Part shown: piece by piece, positions 44,612-54,041 of the stretch
Layout of the letters: each line of letters begins with the position of its first letter
Position numbering within the stretch: the stretch's first letter is position 1
NCBI RefSeq assembly: GCF_900162615.1
Contig: NZ_FUFN01000010.1
Coordinates: 1,826,513 to 1,890,512, forward strand
Source: Virgibacillus proomii
GTDB taxonomy: Bacteria; Bacillota; Bacilli; Bacillales; Amphibacillaceae
Reading direction: 5' to 3'
DNA: 64,000 bases
Program-made: the position numbers and the translations under genes
The notes under the pieces: model-generated
Databases searched by the model: none
Told to the model about the DNA's origin: nothing
Seen by the model: the letters and a program-made list of their open reading frames with translations, nothing else

Positions 44612-45343
44612 ATGAATAATAATGAGCCAGAGAAGCAAGAGGAACAAGGTCAAGAGAATAATCCTTCTGCGTTAGTGCAAAAAATCCAACAGCTGGGGCA
44701 AACAAACGTACCACAGGTACCAGATTCAAATATTCATGTACTATCCATTATTGGGCAAGTAGAAGGTCATATTCAGTTACCTCCACAAAATAAAACGACC
44801 AAATATGAGCATTTATTGCCCCAATTAATTGCCATTGAACAAAATCCCAAAATAGAGGGACTGGTTATTTTACTAAATACAGTTGGTGGTGATGTAGAAG
44901 CAGGTTTAGCGTTATCAGAAATGATCGCATCTATTTCTAAGCCAACGGTCTCTATCGTACTTGGAGGAGGGCATTCTATTGGTGTACCAATTGCTGTAGC
45001 TGCCGATTATTCCTTTATTGCGCCAACAGCAACGATGACCATACATCCTATTCGCTTAACAGGGTTAGTAATTGGTGTTCCACAAACATTTGAATATTTG
45101 GATGAAATGCAAAACCGGGTAGTTGATTTTGTAGTTAAACATTCCCATATTTCGGAGAAAAAATTTAAAGACCTCATGTTTGCCAAAGGAAACTTAACAC
45201 GTGATATTGGGACAAATGTGGTCGGAAAAGCTGCAGTAGAATATGGTTTGATCGATGGAGTAGGCGGTGTGAAAGAGGCGATGAAAAAAGTCAATGAAAT
45301 GATTAAGGATAATGGAATGCAACAAGAGCAGGTGATTCAATGA
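44612..45343 (+). CDS. tepA: ClpP-like serine protease TepA
   Basis: ClpP-fold protein known in B. subtilis as translocation-enhancing protein TepA, linked to export and spore outgrowth. It shows VILLNTVGGDVEAGL, the nucleophile region GGGHSIGVPIAVAAD and the His region TMTIHPIRLTG. It is 243 residues with a Gln/Glu-rich N-terminus. GAGGAG precedes the ATG. The stop overlaps the ylzJ start (ATGATG). Confidence 0.9.
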   Translation: MNNNEPEKQEEQGQENNPSALVQKIQQLGQTNVPQVPDSNIHVLSIIGQVEGHIQLPPQNKTTKYEHLLPQLIAIEQNPKIEGLVILLNTVGGDVEAGLALSEMIASISKPTVSIVLGGGHSIGVPIAVAADYSFIAPTATMTIHPIRLTGLVIGVPQTFEYLDEMQNRVVDFVVKHSHISEKKFKDLMFAKGNLTRDIGTNVVGKAAVEYGLIDGVGGVKEAMKKVNEMIKDNGMQQEQVIQ

Positions 45344-45555
45344 TGATTTTATATACTCCACTTGCGAATGAAGATATATTTCCGGCTGATCAAGGTTTCG
45401 GAAATCGTCAAGTTGTATCCTACAATGGAAAATCGATGTATTGTGAAAAAAAAACAGATGGAACCTATGAAATCCTTCAGTTGTTATCTACAGATCCACA
45501 GGATTTTTTAAATCAGCAATTTTCACCAGGGACGATTATCTCTAAAGACAGATAA
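45340..45555 (+). CDS. ylzJ: YlzJ-like small protein
   Basis: A 71-residue YlzJ-family protein of unknown function. It shows MILYTPLANEDIFPAD and ends with LNQQFSPGTIIS, as in relatives. It overlaps the end of tepA by four bases and lies in the position of ylzJ between tepA and spoIIIE. Confidence 0.85.
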   Translation: MMILYTPLANEDIFPADQGFGNRQVVSYNGKSMYCEKKTDGTYEILQLLSTDPQDFLNQQFSPGTIISKDR

Positions 45556-45578
45556 CCATTAATACTATCCCCTTAACT

Positions 45579-45628
45579 AATAGAGTGGAGGAGAGTTGCA
45601 TCTTATGAAGCGGCTTCCACTCTATTTT
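45579..45628 (+). terminator. Long-loop terminator after ylzJ
   Basis: AATAGAGTGGA (45579-45589) pairs perfectly with TCCACTCTATT (45616-45626), then TT. The 26-base loop is unusually long. Confidence 0.65.
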
Positions 45629-46070
45629 AACGTTCAGCTGATAAAAAGATGTTCAAAGGCCGGTACTCGCTACTCGAACTACACCGCAATCAAACTTCGG
45701 CGTACAGGACATGCTAGTATCTACACCTTAGTTGACCTTGATCCTTTTATTCTCTATTTAAACAATCTAGTAGTTATTCTAGCTGTAGCTACGAGCAACT
45801 TTACTTATGTAAAGCAAGTCAATTACCATGTCTATGTGATATACTAGAATTATGCTGTAGGCTGTTTTTAACAGGGGCAATTCATTGTGCGCGATACATA
45901 AAATGTTTGGTAAAAAACTATTGATTTGCTGTTTCTTGTAGTATCATACAGTGAAATTTTCAGTCAAGGAGTGTTTTTCTGCTTAAAACAGTAGAACAAG
46001 GTTAAGTTCGTAAGCGTCCTTAAAAAAATACTTTTTCTGTGTGCGTTGCCTATTTAAGTAGTCTCTCTAT

Positions 46071-46170
46071 TCCTTAAAAAGGCGATTTGTCGCTGACGAA
46101 GCTTTCCTTGTCCTTGAAAAACCGCGAAGTATCGCTGTCGTAGTCCTTCTTGTCCTTGAAAAATTTGATG
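46071..46170. repeat. Tandem repeat of about 41 bp, 2.4 units
   Basis: Units begin at 46071, 46111 and 46153, each with TCCTTRAAAAA, then a CGA/TCGCTGWCG block and a CCTTG end. On the minus strand the two units read FKDKKDYDSDTSRF and FKDKESFVSDKSPF, a periodic charged peptide, but the frame has no clear start, so it is listed as a repeat only. Confidence 0.65.
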
Positions 46171-46214
46171 TTTATTCAAGCAGCTTGTCTGTTCTGTCGA
46201 AACCGAATGGGGAA

Positions 46215-46290
46215 TTGAGGAGCTGTTATCTCCCACTTAGACTACACTCTTGAAGTGGGAGACTTAAGGCACCTTAGATACGGGATAAAG
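46215..46290 (-). repeat. Element A, partial reverse copy
   Basis: Only the TCCCACTT/AAGTGGGA inner hairpin and the outer end AAGGCACCTTAGATACGGG-ATAAAG are kept; the terminal hairpin is missing. It ends 26 bp before the spoIIIE start. Confidence 0.6.
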
Positions 46291-46315
46291 TTGCCAAGAT
46301 GATTGAGGTGAAAGT

Positions 46316-48595
46316 ATGGCAAGAAAGAAAAAGAAGCGCAATACAAAACTAAAAAAACAGTTAAAGCTAGAGTTACTCGGGCTGTTGCTTATTTTTTTGG
46401 GGATATTCGGAAGCGGCGCGAGTGCTATAAGTGATGGTGTTATACCAGGAGGTTTAGAACATTTATTTCGCTTCTTTTTAGGAATTTGGTATTTTATAGC
46501 ATCTGTTCTCTTACTTATCACAGGGATAATTCTGGTTGTTAAGCGAAAAGTACCTTATTTTATGACGAAACGACTTATCGGTTTTTATATTATTGTTTGT
46601 GGTGTATTGCTCTTAACGCATATCCAAATGTTTGATCAAGTAATAGCTGGCGAGAATAAAATATCCATTATTGGATCCACATGGGAGAATTATTCCTTAT
46701 ATTTGGATAAACAGCTTCCATCAGAATATTTAGGTGGTGGGATGGTCGGAGCATTATTATTAACCTTAGCCTACTATTTGTTTTCATTAATTGGAGCTAA
46801 AATTGTTGCTGTTTTCTCGATAATGATTGGCCTCGTTTTTGTCACGGATTTATCGGTGGGTGATATTTTTTCTAAACTGCTGCAACGGATTTCAAGCTCT
46901 TTAAAGATTATGAAGACCTCACTGAAAAAGAAGCAAACGAAACAGCGAGAAGTCCAAATAAATCAAGGTAATGTTAAGGAAAACGAGGAAGTTATAGAGG
47001 AACATCCAGTTGCTGAGCCGGTAATTCAGGACTTTACAGATCATACAATGAATCATGAACGACTAGCGGAACACGAGCATGAAATATCCAACATAGAACC
47101 GCAAACGAAGCGGTCTGATGATGAAGAATTAGAAAATATGCCGATGACCGAGGTGGAAAACTATGAATATGTGCTTCCATCCATGCAGTTACTGGCAGAA
47201 CCTGCACATAATTCACAGTTACAGGAGAAATCAAAGATTCAGGAGACAGTCCGAAAATTAGAAAAAACATTTACAAGTTTTGGTGTAAAAGCACGGGTGA
47301 CAAAAGTTCATGTTGGACCAGCTGTAACGAAGTATGAAGTATATCCCGGTACCGGTGTGAAAGTTAGCAAAATAGTAAGCTTGCATGACGATCTTGCTTT
47401 AGCCTTAGCAGCTAGAGATTTACGGATCGAAGCACCGATTCCAGGAAAATCTGCTGTAGGTATTGAGGTACCAAATCAAGAGATCGCAATGGTGTCATTA
47501 CGAGAAGTATTAGATAGTATTGTTAATAAACAGGGCTCGAAGTTATTGTTTGCTCTTGGCAGAGATATTTCTGGAGAAGCGATCGTTGCTGAATTAAATA
47601 AGATGCCGCATTTGCTGATTGCCGGAGCAACCGGAAGCGGGAAAAGTGTTTGTGTAAACAGTATTATTACGACAATATTAATGCGGGCAAAACCACATGA
47701 AGTAAAGATGATGATGATCGATCCGAAAAAAGTAGAGCTAAATGTCTATAACGGTATTCCACATCTGTTAGCACCTGTCGTAACAGATCCGAAAAAAGCT
47801 TCTCGCGCATTACAAAAGGTTGTAGCAGAAATGGAGAGACGATACGATTTATTTTCCGACACAGGTACAAGAAATATTGAAGGGTATAATGAATATATTC
47901 GTAAATATAATAAGCGTACAGATGATAAACAGCCTAATCTTCCGTATATTGTTGTGTTAGTAGATGAACTTGCCGACTTGATGATGGTTGCTTCTGCAGA
48001 TGTTGAAGATGCGATTACAAGATTAGCACAAATGGCACGGGCAGCAGGAATTCATTTAATTATTGCTACCCAGCGGCCGTCAGTTGATGTTATTACTGGG
48101 GTCATCAAAGCCAATATTCCTTCACGCATCGCCTTTAGTGTATCGTCTACTACCGATTCACGGACCATTCTTGATAGTGGGGGTGCTGAGAAACTTCTGG
48201 GACGAGGAGATATGCTGTTTTTACCAGTAGGAGCATCGAAACCTGTTCGTGTGCAAGGAGCTTTTCTATCTGATGAAGAGGTAGAACGTGTAGTAAATCA
48301 TTGTATTGAACAGCAAAAGGCCTCCTATCAGGAAGAAATGATACCTGAAGAGCCTAGTGAAATGTTAGATGAAGTGGATGATGAACTATATGATGATGCG
48401 GTACAATTAATTACGGAGATGCAAACTGCCAGCGTATCCATGCTGCAACGTCGGTTCCGAATTGGTTATACACGCGCAGCTAGATTAATAGACGCAATGG
48501 AATTACGAGGAATTGTTGGACCTTATGAAGGAAGTAAACCTCGTAAAGTGTTAGTTAGTCAGCAGACAGACGAACAATCTCATTCCATCAATTAG
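46316..48595 (+). CDS. spoIIIE: DNA translocase SpoIIIE
   Basis: FtsK/SpoIIIE ATPase that pumps the chromosome into the forespore and clears septa. The N-terminal part has a basic start and about four membrane segments (residues about 20-190), then a charged linker, the motor with Walker A GATGSGKSV (about residue 436) and VVLVDELADLMMV Walker B, and a C-terminal winged-helix gamma domain (MLQRRFRIGYTRAARLIDAM). At 759 residues it is slightly shorter than B. subtilis (787). Its ribosome site is weak (GAGGTG). Confidence 0.97.
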   Translation: MARKKKKRNTKLKKQLKLELLGLLLIFLGIFGSGASAISDGVIPGGLEHLFRFFLGIWYFIASVLLLITGIILVVKRKVPYFMTKRLIGFYIIVCGVLLLTHIQMFDQVIAGENKISIIGSTWENYSLYLDKQLPSEYLGGGMVGALLLTLAYYLFSLIGAKIVAVFSIMIGLVFVTDLSVGDIFSKLLQRISSSLKIMKTSLKKKQTKQREVQINQGNVKENEEVIEEHPVAEPVIQDFTDHTMNHERLAEHEHEISNIEPQTKRSDDEELENMPMTEVENYEYVLPSMQLLAEPAHNSQLQEKSKIQETVRKLEKTFTSFGVKARVTKVHVGPAVTKYEVYPGTGVKVSKIVSLHDDLALALAARDLRIEAPIPGKSAVGIEVPNQEIAMVSLREVLDSIVNKQGSKLLFALGRDISGEAIVAELNKMPHLLIAGATGSGKSVCVNSIITTILMRAKPHEVKMMMIDPKKVELNVYNGIPHLLAPVVTDPKKASRALQKVVAEMERRYDLFSDTGTRNIEGYNEYIRKYNKRTDDKQPNLPYIVVLVDELADLMMVASADVEDAITRLAQMARAAGIHLIIATQRPSVDVITGVIKANIPSRIAFSVSSTTDSRTILDSGGAEKLLGRGDMLFLPVGASKPVRVQGAFLSDEEVERVVNHCIEQQKASYQEEMIPEEPSEMLDEVDDELYDDAVQLITEMQTASVSMLQRRFRIGYTRAARLIDAMELRGIVGPYEGSKPRKVLVSQQTDEQSHSIN

Positions 48596-48617
48596 AAGAT
48601 ACAATCATTAAAATGAG

Positions 48618-48660
48618 CAGCAAAAAGCTAGCAAATTAAAACTGGCTTTTTGCTGTTTTT
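48618..48660 (+). terminator. Rho-independent terminator after spoIIIE
   Basis: CAGCAAAAAGCTAG (48618-48631) pairs with CTGGCTTTTTGCTG (48642-48655), followed by five T. Confidence 0.9.
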
Positions 48661-48847
48661 AAATGGTTGTAAAATAGTACTTTTGTTAAAGTTATGTCGA
48701 TTATTATCAAAATAAAGGAACGTGTTTCGAAATTTGTGGGCTAGCTATTTATTTATGTATCTATCCATGCTATGATAAGGGTACTAAGCTGTTATACGTC
48801 AGAGGTCAGATTACTGTTTGTAACAATAGGGAGTTGGAGGGATAATT

Positions 48848-49573
48848 TTGTCGATTAAAAGTGATTCGAGACATTTATACTTACAAGTAATTGATCAGAT
48901 AAAAAAAGATATTGAAAATGGAGTATATAAAGAGAACGAGAAGCTTCCCTCTGAATTCCAGCTTGCAAAGCTGCTAGGAGTATCTCGAGCAACATTACGT
49001 GAAGCACTCCGCATTTTAGAGGAAGATAATATTGTTACTAGAAGACATGGTGTTGGTACATTTGTGAATCCCAAACCTGTTTTTTCATCAGGAATTGAAC
49101 AGCTTACAAGTGTTACATACATGATCGAACAATCAGGAAAAAAAGCTGGTACAAAATACTTGTTTACAGATATTCAAGAAGCTTCTGATAAAGATAAAAG
49201 CAAGTTTGCGCCAAGAGCGGTAGATAAATTAGTGAAGATTGAACGCGTTCGGACCGCCGATGGGGAACCTGTTGTTTTTTGTATTGATAAAATTCCGGAA
49301 GATGTCATTCCTATTGATCGTGTACGTCAGGCAGACTCTTTTTTTAAGCTAATGGAGGATTATGCGAATAAACGTGTAGCATATGCAGTGACTTACATTG
49401 AGCCACTTGGGTATCATGAACGTATTTATACTATTTTAAATTGTCGCCCTGATCAACCGCTTTTATTATTAAAGCAAATGCACTATACAGGTGAGGATGA
49501 AGCGGTTTTATACTCAGCTAACTATTTTCGTTCCGACATGTTTCGTTTCCATGTTTTACGAAAGCGTACGTAA
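48848..49573 (+). CDS. ymfC: GntR/HutC-family transcriptional regulator (YmfC-like)
   Basis: DNA-binding regulator of 241 residues. The N-terminal winged helix shows KLPSEFQLAKLLGVSRATLREAL and RRHGVGTFV; the C-terminal half is a UTRA ligand-binding domain (VKIERVRTADGEPV, LLKQMHYTGEDEAVLYS). It starts with TTG after GGAGGG. It lies between spoIIIE and the nup importer genes; control of that importer is a reasonable inference from context. Confidence 0.92.
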   Translation: MSIKSDSRHLYLQVIDQIKKDIENGVYKENEKLPSEFQLAKLLGVSRATLREALRILEEDNIVTRRHGVGTFVNPKPVFSSGIEQLTSVTYMIEQSGKKAGTKYLFTDIQEASDKDKSKFAPRAVDKLVKIERVRTADGEPVVFCIDKIPEDVIPIDRVRQADSFFKLMEDYANKRVAYAVTYIEPLGYHERIYTILNCRPDQPLLLLKQMHYTGEDEAVLYSANYFRSDMFRFHVLRKRT

Positions 49574-49701
49574 AACATGGTTAGCAATAAAATGAAATCG
49601 CTTACCTTAGCTGTTGTTTTAGGAGGTGATGAAGCGGAAATTGGATTTTGATGTTCGGATTTGCATGAAAGTAGTCAAATTATTTAAAGGGGGTTATTCG
49701 T

Positions 49702-50808
49702 TTGCAAAAGTCAAAGCATGTTTTATTGTTAGCTTTCGTTCTTAGCTTGGGTTTCATATTAGTAGCCTGCGGTAGCTCAGGGACTAATAAATCAAATAAT
49801 GATAAAAGCGGAGAAACAGGTGGCGACGACAAATCAAAAGATTATTCTGTTGCCTTAGTTACAGATGAGGGCGGAGTAGATGACAAATCGTTTAACCAAT
49901 CCGCTTGGGAAGGATTGCAAGCGTGGGGTAAAGAACAAGGCCTATCTAAGGGAAAAGGTTTTGATTACGCACAGTCAGATAATGAGTCCGATTATTTACC
50001 TAACCTTACACGTTTAACAAAAGATGGTTATGATTTAATTTTTGGTGTTGGATATTTACTTCAAGACGCCATAACAAAAGTTGCTAAACAAAATCCAGAT
50101 ACTAATTATGCGATTGTTGATACTGTTGTTGAAGCACCGAATGTGGCGAGCCTCACTTTTTCTGAACATGAAGGATCTTTTTTAGCAGGAATTGCAGCAG
50201 CGATGAAAACGAAAACCGACAAGCTTGGCTTTGTTGGTGGAGTTGATTCTGATCTAATTACCAAGTTTGAAACCGGGTTTGTAGCAGGTGCAAAATCTGT
50301 CAAACCTGATATTAAAGTAGATATTCAATATGTAGGTGATTTTAGTTCAGCAGCGGATGCTAAGCTAATTGCTACACGGATGTACAAGGATGGTACAGAC
50401 ATTATTTATCATGCAGCAGGAGCAGCAGGTAATGGCGTGTTTGCTCAAGCAAAAGATTTGAAAAAAAATGCACCTGAAAAAGAAATTTGGGTCATTGGTG
50501 TCGACCGCGATCAGCATGATGAAGGAAAAATTGGCGAACATAATGTGACGTTTACATCTATGGTAAAACGCGTTGATTTATCTGTTGAAAAAGTAAGTAA
50601 TCTGGGCATTGAAGGTAAATTCCCAGGTGGTGAAATTTTGGAATTCGGCTTAGAAGATGACGGGGTTTTCCTTGCCCCAACAAACGAAGATGCTTATACC
50701 GAAGAAATTAAGGCAAAAGTAGAGGAATGGAAAGAGAAAATTGCCAATGGTGATATAGAAGTTCCCAAAACACGTGATGAATTAAAGAAATTTGAAGAAT
50801 CATTATAA
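49702..50808 (+). CDS. nupN: Nucleoside ABC transporter lipoprotein, BMP family
   Basis: Substrate-binding lipoprotein of the BmpA/Med family, here most like NupN for (deoxy)nucleoside uptake. The signal peptide ends in the lipobox LVAC with Cys23. It has a low-complexity linker rich in Ser, Asn, Lys and Asp, then DEGGVDDKSFNQSAWEGL and VDTVVEAPNVASLTF. TTG start preceded by AAAGGGGG. The other transporter genes follow only after about 650 bp that include a terminator and repeats. Confidence 0.93.
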   Translation: MQKSKHVLLLAFVLSLGFILVACGSSGTNKSNNDKSGETGGDDKSKDYSVALVTDEGGVDDKSFNQSAWEGLQAWGKEQGLSKGKGFDYAQSDNESDYLPNLTRLTKDGYDLIFGVGYLLQDAITKVAKQNPDTNYAIVDTVVEAPNVASLTFSEHEGSFLAGIAAAMKTKTDKLGFVGGVDSDLITKFETGFVAGAKSVKPDIKVDIQYVGDFSSAADAKLIATRMYKDGTDIIYHAAGAAGNGVFAQAKDLKKNAPEKEIWVIGVDRDQHDEGKIGEHNVTFTSMVKRVDLSVEKVSNLGIEGKFPGGEILEFGLEDDGVFLAPTNEDAYTEEIKAKVEEWKEKIANGDIEVPKTRDELKKFEESL

Positions 50809-50981
50809 AAAATTTTACAAGAAATGATAATGTGACTATCGTTTATGTACTATCCATTACTTCATCACAAAATAGAAACTCGTTGTATAACTGTTACTAC
50901 AACATGATTGAAATAAGCTAAAAGTTTTAACTTCAGTAACTATAAAGAAATAAACCCAATCTTTTTTCTATCTTTTCTATA

Positions 50982-51009
50982 AAAGAGGCTGGATAGCCAG
51001 CCTCTTTTT
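50982..51009 (+). terminator. Rho-independent terminator after nupN
   Basis: AAAGAGGCTGG (50982-50992), ATAG loop, CCAGCCTCTTT (50997-51007) and further T: 11 bp perfect. Confidence 0.92.
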
Positions 51010-51011
51010 CC

Positions 51012-51362
51012 AAGATAAGAAAGTATAAAATGATGTGCTTATAGATAGCGAAATAACCGACTAGTCACGTCCGGCTCCATCGCCCAGCAACGATGTGACT
51101 TCACGAAATCGCCCTACGATAAGTCATCATCGGTTCATCACTAAGAGGAAGGCCGACTAAAAACAGGGCTTGCCGCCCAGACGTCGGCATACCCTTGTTT
51201 TAGTGGCATGATTCCTTTATCCCGCATCATGTAACTTGCAGTAAGACCTCCACTTCCATGCTATGAGAAAAAAACTAGGAAGTTAGGTGGAGGATCTAAC
51301 TGCAAGTAAATGGCCGATTCGTTCCATTCACTACGTTGCTAAACGAGCGCTTGCGCTTGTTC
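51012..51362 (+). repeat. Element B copy 4, interrupted by an element A variant
   Basis: It begins AAGATAAGAAAGTATA, contains CCTACGATAAGTCATCATCG, AAGGCCGACTAAAAACAGGG and CCGCCCAGACGTCGGCATAC. The A variant occupies 51216-51325, and the B tail CGTTGCTAAACGAGCGCTTG follows. Confidence 0.7.
51216..51325 (+). repeat. Element A variant nested in element B
   Basis: It begins TTTATCCCGCATCATG and ends TGGCCGATTCGTTC. The core stem here is ACTTGCAGT pairing with ACTGCAAGT, and the inner hairpin is CCTCCAC with GTGGAGG. The terminal hairpin is absent. Confidence 0.7.
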
Positions 51363-51462
51363 ATAAGTGCTACGGATCAGCGAAAGCAAGGCTAACTTAC
51401 TTAAAAAACTGTAATTGATGTAACCTAAAATTTGCTTTCGGCAGCAAAGGAGTTGATGATAA

Positions 51463-52995
51463 TTGGTGGATTATGTAATAGAGATGCTGCATATTCGTAA
51501 AGAATTCCCTGGGATAGTTGCAAATGATGATATCACTATTCAGTTGAAAAAAGGTGAAATCCATGCCTTATTAGGTGAAAATGGTGCTGGAAAATCGACC
51601 TTAATGAACGTATTGTTCGGACTCTATCAGCCAGAGCAAGGAGAGATTCGTGTAAAAGGGAAAAAAGTTAATATCACCAACCCAAATGTAGCTAATGATT
51701 TAGGCATTGGGATGGTACACCAGCATTTTATGTTAGTGGAGACGTTTACGGTTACGCAAAATATTATTCTTGGGAATGAACCGACGAAACATGGTCAAGT
51801 TAATATTAAGGAAGCTGAAGAAGAAGTTCAAAAATTATCGGACAAATATGGATTACGAGTAGATGCAACCGCGAAAATCAGCGATATTTCCGTTGGCATG
51901 CAACAGCGTGCTGAAATATTGAAAACACTCTATCGTGGGGCAGAAGTACTCATCTTTGATGAGCCGACTGCTGTATTAACTCCTCAAGAAATTACTGAAC
52001 TTATGGAAATTTTTAAAACTTTAATTACAGAAGGAAAATCGATTATTCTGATAACACATAAATTAAAAGAAATTATGCAAATATGCGATCGCTGTACTGT
52101 AATTCGTAAAGGTAAAGGCATTGGTACAGTTAATGTGGCAGATACAAATGTGAAGGAACTAGCATCCTTAATGGTAGGTAGAGATATCTCGTTTCAAGTT
52201 GATAAACAACCTGCTAAACCAAAGCAAACGGTACTGGAAATAAATGATCTCGTTGTCAAGGATAGTAGAAAGATAGATAGGCTAAAGGGATTGGAATTAT
52301 CTGTTCGCGCTGGAGAAATCGTCGGAATTGCCGGAGTTGATGGAAATGGTCAATCTGAATTAATTGAAACAATTACTGGGTTAAGAAAAGCAAATGCAGG
52401 AAAAATTCTCTTGAATAATAAAGATATAACCAATCTATCTCCTCGAAAAGTAACAGAAAGTGGAATAGGACATATTCCTCAAGATCGACATAAATATGGT
52501 CTTGTTCTCGACTATTCGATCGGTGAGAACATCGTATTACAAACGTATTATAAACGACCATTTTCTAAATATAAAATTTTAAATTATAAGCAAATTTTTA
52601 GTAAAGCTGAACAATTAATTGCTGAATATGATGTGAGAACACCAACTGTATATACGAAAGCACGTGCACTGTCCGGAGGAAATCAACAAAAAGCAATTAT
52701 CGCCAGGGAAATTGATCGCTCTCCTGATTTATTAATTGCTGCCCAGCCGACTAGAGGTCTTGATGTTGGCGCCATTGAATTTATCCATCGAAAACTCATT
52801 GAAGAACGCGATAAAGGGAAAGCAATTTTATTAATATCATTTGAATTAGATGAAATTTTAGATGTAAGCGATCGAATTGCGGTTATTTATGATGGGAAAA
52901 TTGTTGCTGATATAAAGCCTGAGGAGACAAATGAACAGCATTTAGGTCTCTTGATGGCTGGAAGTGGACATGAAAGGGTAGGCGAGAGCTCATGA
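51463..52995 (+). CDS. nupO: Nucleoside ABC transporter ATP-binding protein
   Basis: Double-domain ABC ATPase of the sugar/nucleoside (CUT2-like) type. The first half has Walker A GENGAGKST, signature VGMQQRAEI and Walker B VLIFDEPTAVL. The second half has the degenerate P-loop GVDGNGQSE with LSGGNQQKAIIA and AAQPTRGLDVGA. At 510 residues it is full length. The start is TTG at 51463 (GTG at 51466 possible), with AAAGGAG upstream. The stop overlaps nupP (ATGA). Confidence 0.95.
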   Translation: MVDYVIEMLHIRKEFPGIVANDDITIQLKKGEIHALLGENGAGKSTLMNVLFGLYQPEQGEIRVKGKKVNITNPNVANDLGIGMVHQHFMLVETFTVTQNIILGNEPTKHGQVNIKEAEEEVQKLSDKYGLRVDATAKISDISVGMQQRAEILKTLYRGAEVLIFDEPTAVLTPQEITELMEIFKTLITEGKSIILITHKLKEIMQICDRCTVIRKGKGIGTVNVADTNVKELASLMVGRDISFQVDKQPAKPKQTVLEINDLVVKDSRKIDRLKGLELSVRAGEIVGIAGVDGNGQSELIETITGLRKANAGKILLNNKDITNLSPRKVTESGIGHIPQDRHKYGLVLDYSIGENIVLQTYYKRPFSKYKILNYKQIFSKAEQLIAEYDVRTPTVYTKARALSGGNQQKAIIAREIDRSPDLLIAAQPTRGLDVGAIEFIHRKLIEERDKGKAILLISFELDEILDVSDRIAVIYDGKIVADIKPEETNEQHLGLLMAGSGHERVGESS

Positions 52996-54041
52996 TGACA
53001 AATAAATGGTTTAATATTCTTGTTCCGATTTTCTCTGTCTTTACCGGACTTTTATCAGGAGCAATTATTATGCTGTTATTTGGTTATAATCCGATACAAG
53101 GCTATATCGCATTATTCCAAGGCGCATTTGGTGACCCCTACTTTTTTGGTGAAACAATTCGCCAGACTACCCCATATATTTTCACCGGTTTAGCCATCGC
53201 TTTTGCTTTTCGGGCAGGACTATTTAATATTGGAGCAGAAGGTCAAGTTATTGTTGGTTGGCTTGCTGCAGTATGGGTTGGTACAACCGTGGACGCACCC
53301 ATGTATATTCACCTTCCTTTAGCTTTATTAGTAGCTGCACTAGCTGGAGCATTATGGGGACTGATTCCAGGTTTGTTGAAAGCTAGTTTAGGAGTACATG
53401 AAGTAATTGTGACCATCATGCTGAATTATGTTGCTTTATATAGTACCAATGCTATTATTCGTAATGTGTTAACAGAGAGTGCAGACAAAACAGACATGAT
53501 TGCACCTACAGCTTCACTGGCATCCGCTTGGCTAGAAAATTTAACCTATTTTTCCCGTATGCATTATGGGATTTTTCTTGCAGTGATTGCAGCAGTTGTC
53601 ATGTGGTTTATCATCGATCGAACCAATCTTGGCTTTGAGTTAAAGGCGGTTGGTTATAACCGCCATGCTTCTAAATATGCAGGAATGAGTGTGAAGCGGA
53701 ATATTATTTTAGCTATGATCATCTCCGGAGCCTTTGCCGGCTTAGCTGGTTCTATGGAAGGTTTAGGAACGTATGGAAATATGACTGTCAGCTCAGGCTT
53801 TTCCAATCTTGGCTTTGACGGAATTGCAGTGGCGTTATTAGGAGCAAATAATGCAATAGGAGTAATATTAGCGGCACTTTTATTTGGTGCTCTTAAGGTT
53901 GGGGCTTTAAATATGCCAACTCAAGCCGGAGTTCCCAATGAACTAGTGGATATCATTATCGCGCTGATCATTTTCTTTGTTGCATCAAGCTATCTCATTC
54001 GTTGGATTATACTTCGCTTTAAAGGGAGGGAAAATAAATGA
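52992..54041 (+). CDS. nupP: Nucleoside ABC transporter permease NupP
   Basis: Membrane permease of the BPD-type inner membrane family, 349 residues with about eight to nine hydrophobic segments. It shows FRAGLFNIGAEGQVIVGW and GLLKASLGVHEVIVTIMLNY, family hallmarks. It overlaps nupO and nupQ by four bases at each end, so the three are translationally coupled. Confidence 0.94.
   Translation: MMTNKWFNILVPIFSVFTGLLSGAIIMLLFGYNPIQGYIALFQGAFGDPYFFGETIRQTTPYIFTGLAIAFAFRAGLFNIGAEGQVIVGWLAAVWVGTTVDAPMYIHLPLALLVAALAGALWGLIPGLLKASLGVHEVIVTIMLNYVALYSTNAIIRNVLTESADKTDMIAPTASLASAWLENLTYFSRMHYGIFLAVIAAVVMWFIIDRTNLGFELKAVGYNRHASKYAGMSVKRNIILAMIISGAFAGLAGSMEGLGTYGNMTVSSGFSNLGFDGIAVALLGANNAIGVILAALLFGALKVGALNMPTQAGVPNELVDIIIALIIFFVASSYLIRWIILRFKGRENK

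Larger units (their letters stand above)
45556..46315. other. Gap between ylzJ and spoIIIE
   Basis: A 760-bp gap: a long-loop terminator, about 430 bp with no recognised feature, a tandem repeat of about 41 bp, and a partial reverse A element just before spoIIIE. An 83-codon frame at 45596 begins inside the terminator loop and I do not count it as a gene. Confidence 0.65.
50809..51462. other. Gap within the nup cluster: terminator, B with nested A-like element
   Basis: A 654-bp gap between the binding protein and ATPase genes. It holds 170 bp of unremarkable A+T-rich sequence, a strong terminator, and element B interrupted by an A variant. No open frame is credible. Confidence 0.7.

Noticed and set aside
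45596..45847. 83-codon open frame with a GGAGGAG just upstream
   Set aside because: The apparent ribosome site is part of the terminator stem and loop (45579-45628), and the product has no recognisable family or plausible composition.
46054..46236. 60-codon minus-strand frame over the tandem repeat
   Set aside because: Low-complexity frame with no ribosome site, produced by the repeat itself; a different minus-strand frame carries the more regular peptide pattern, so neither is secure.
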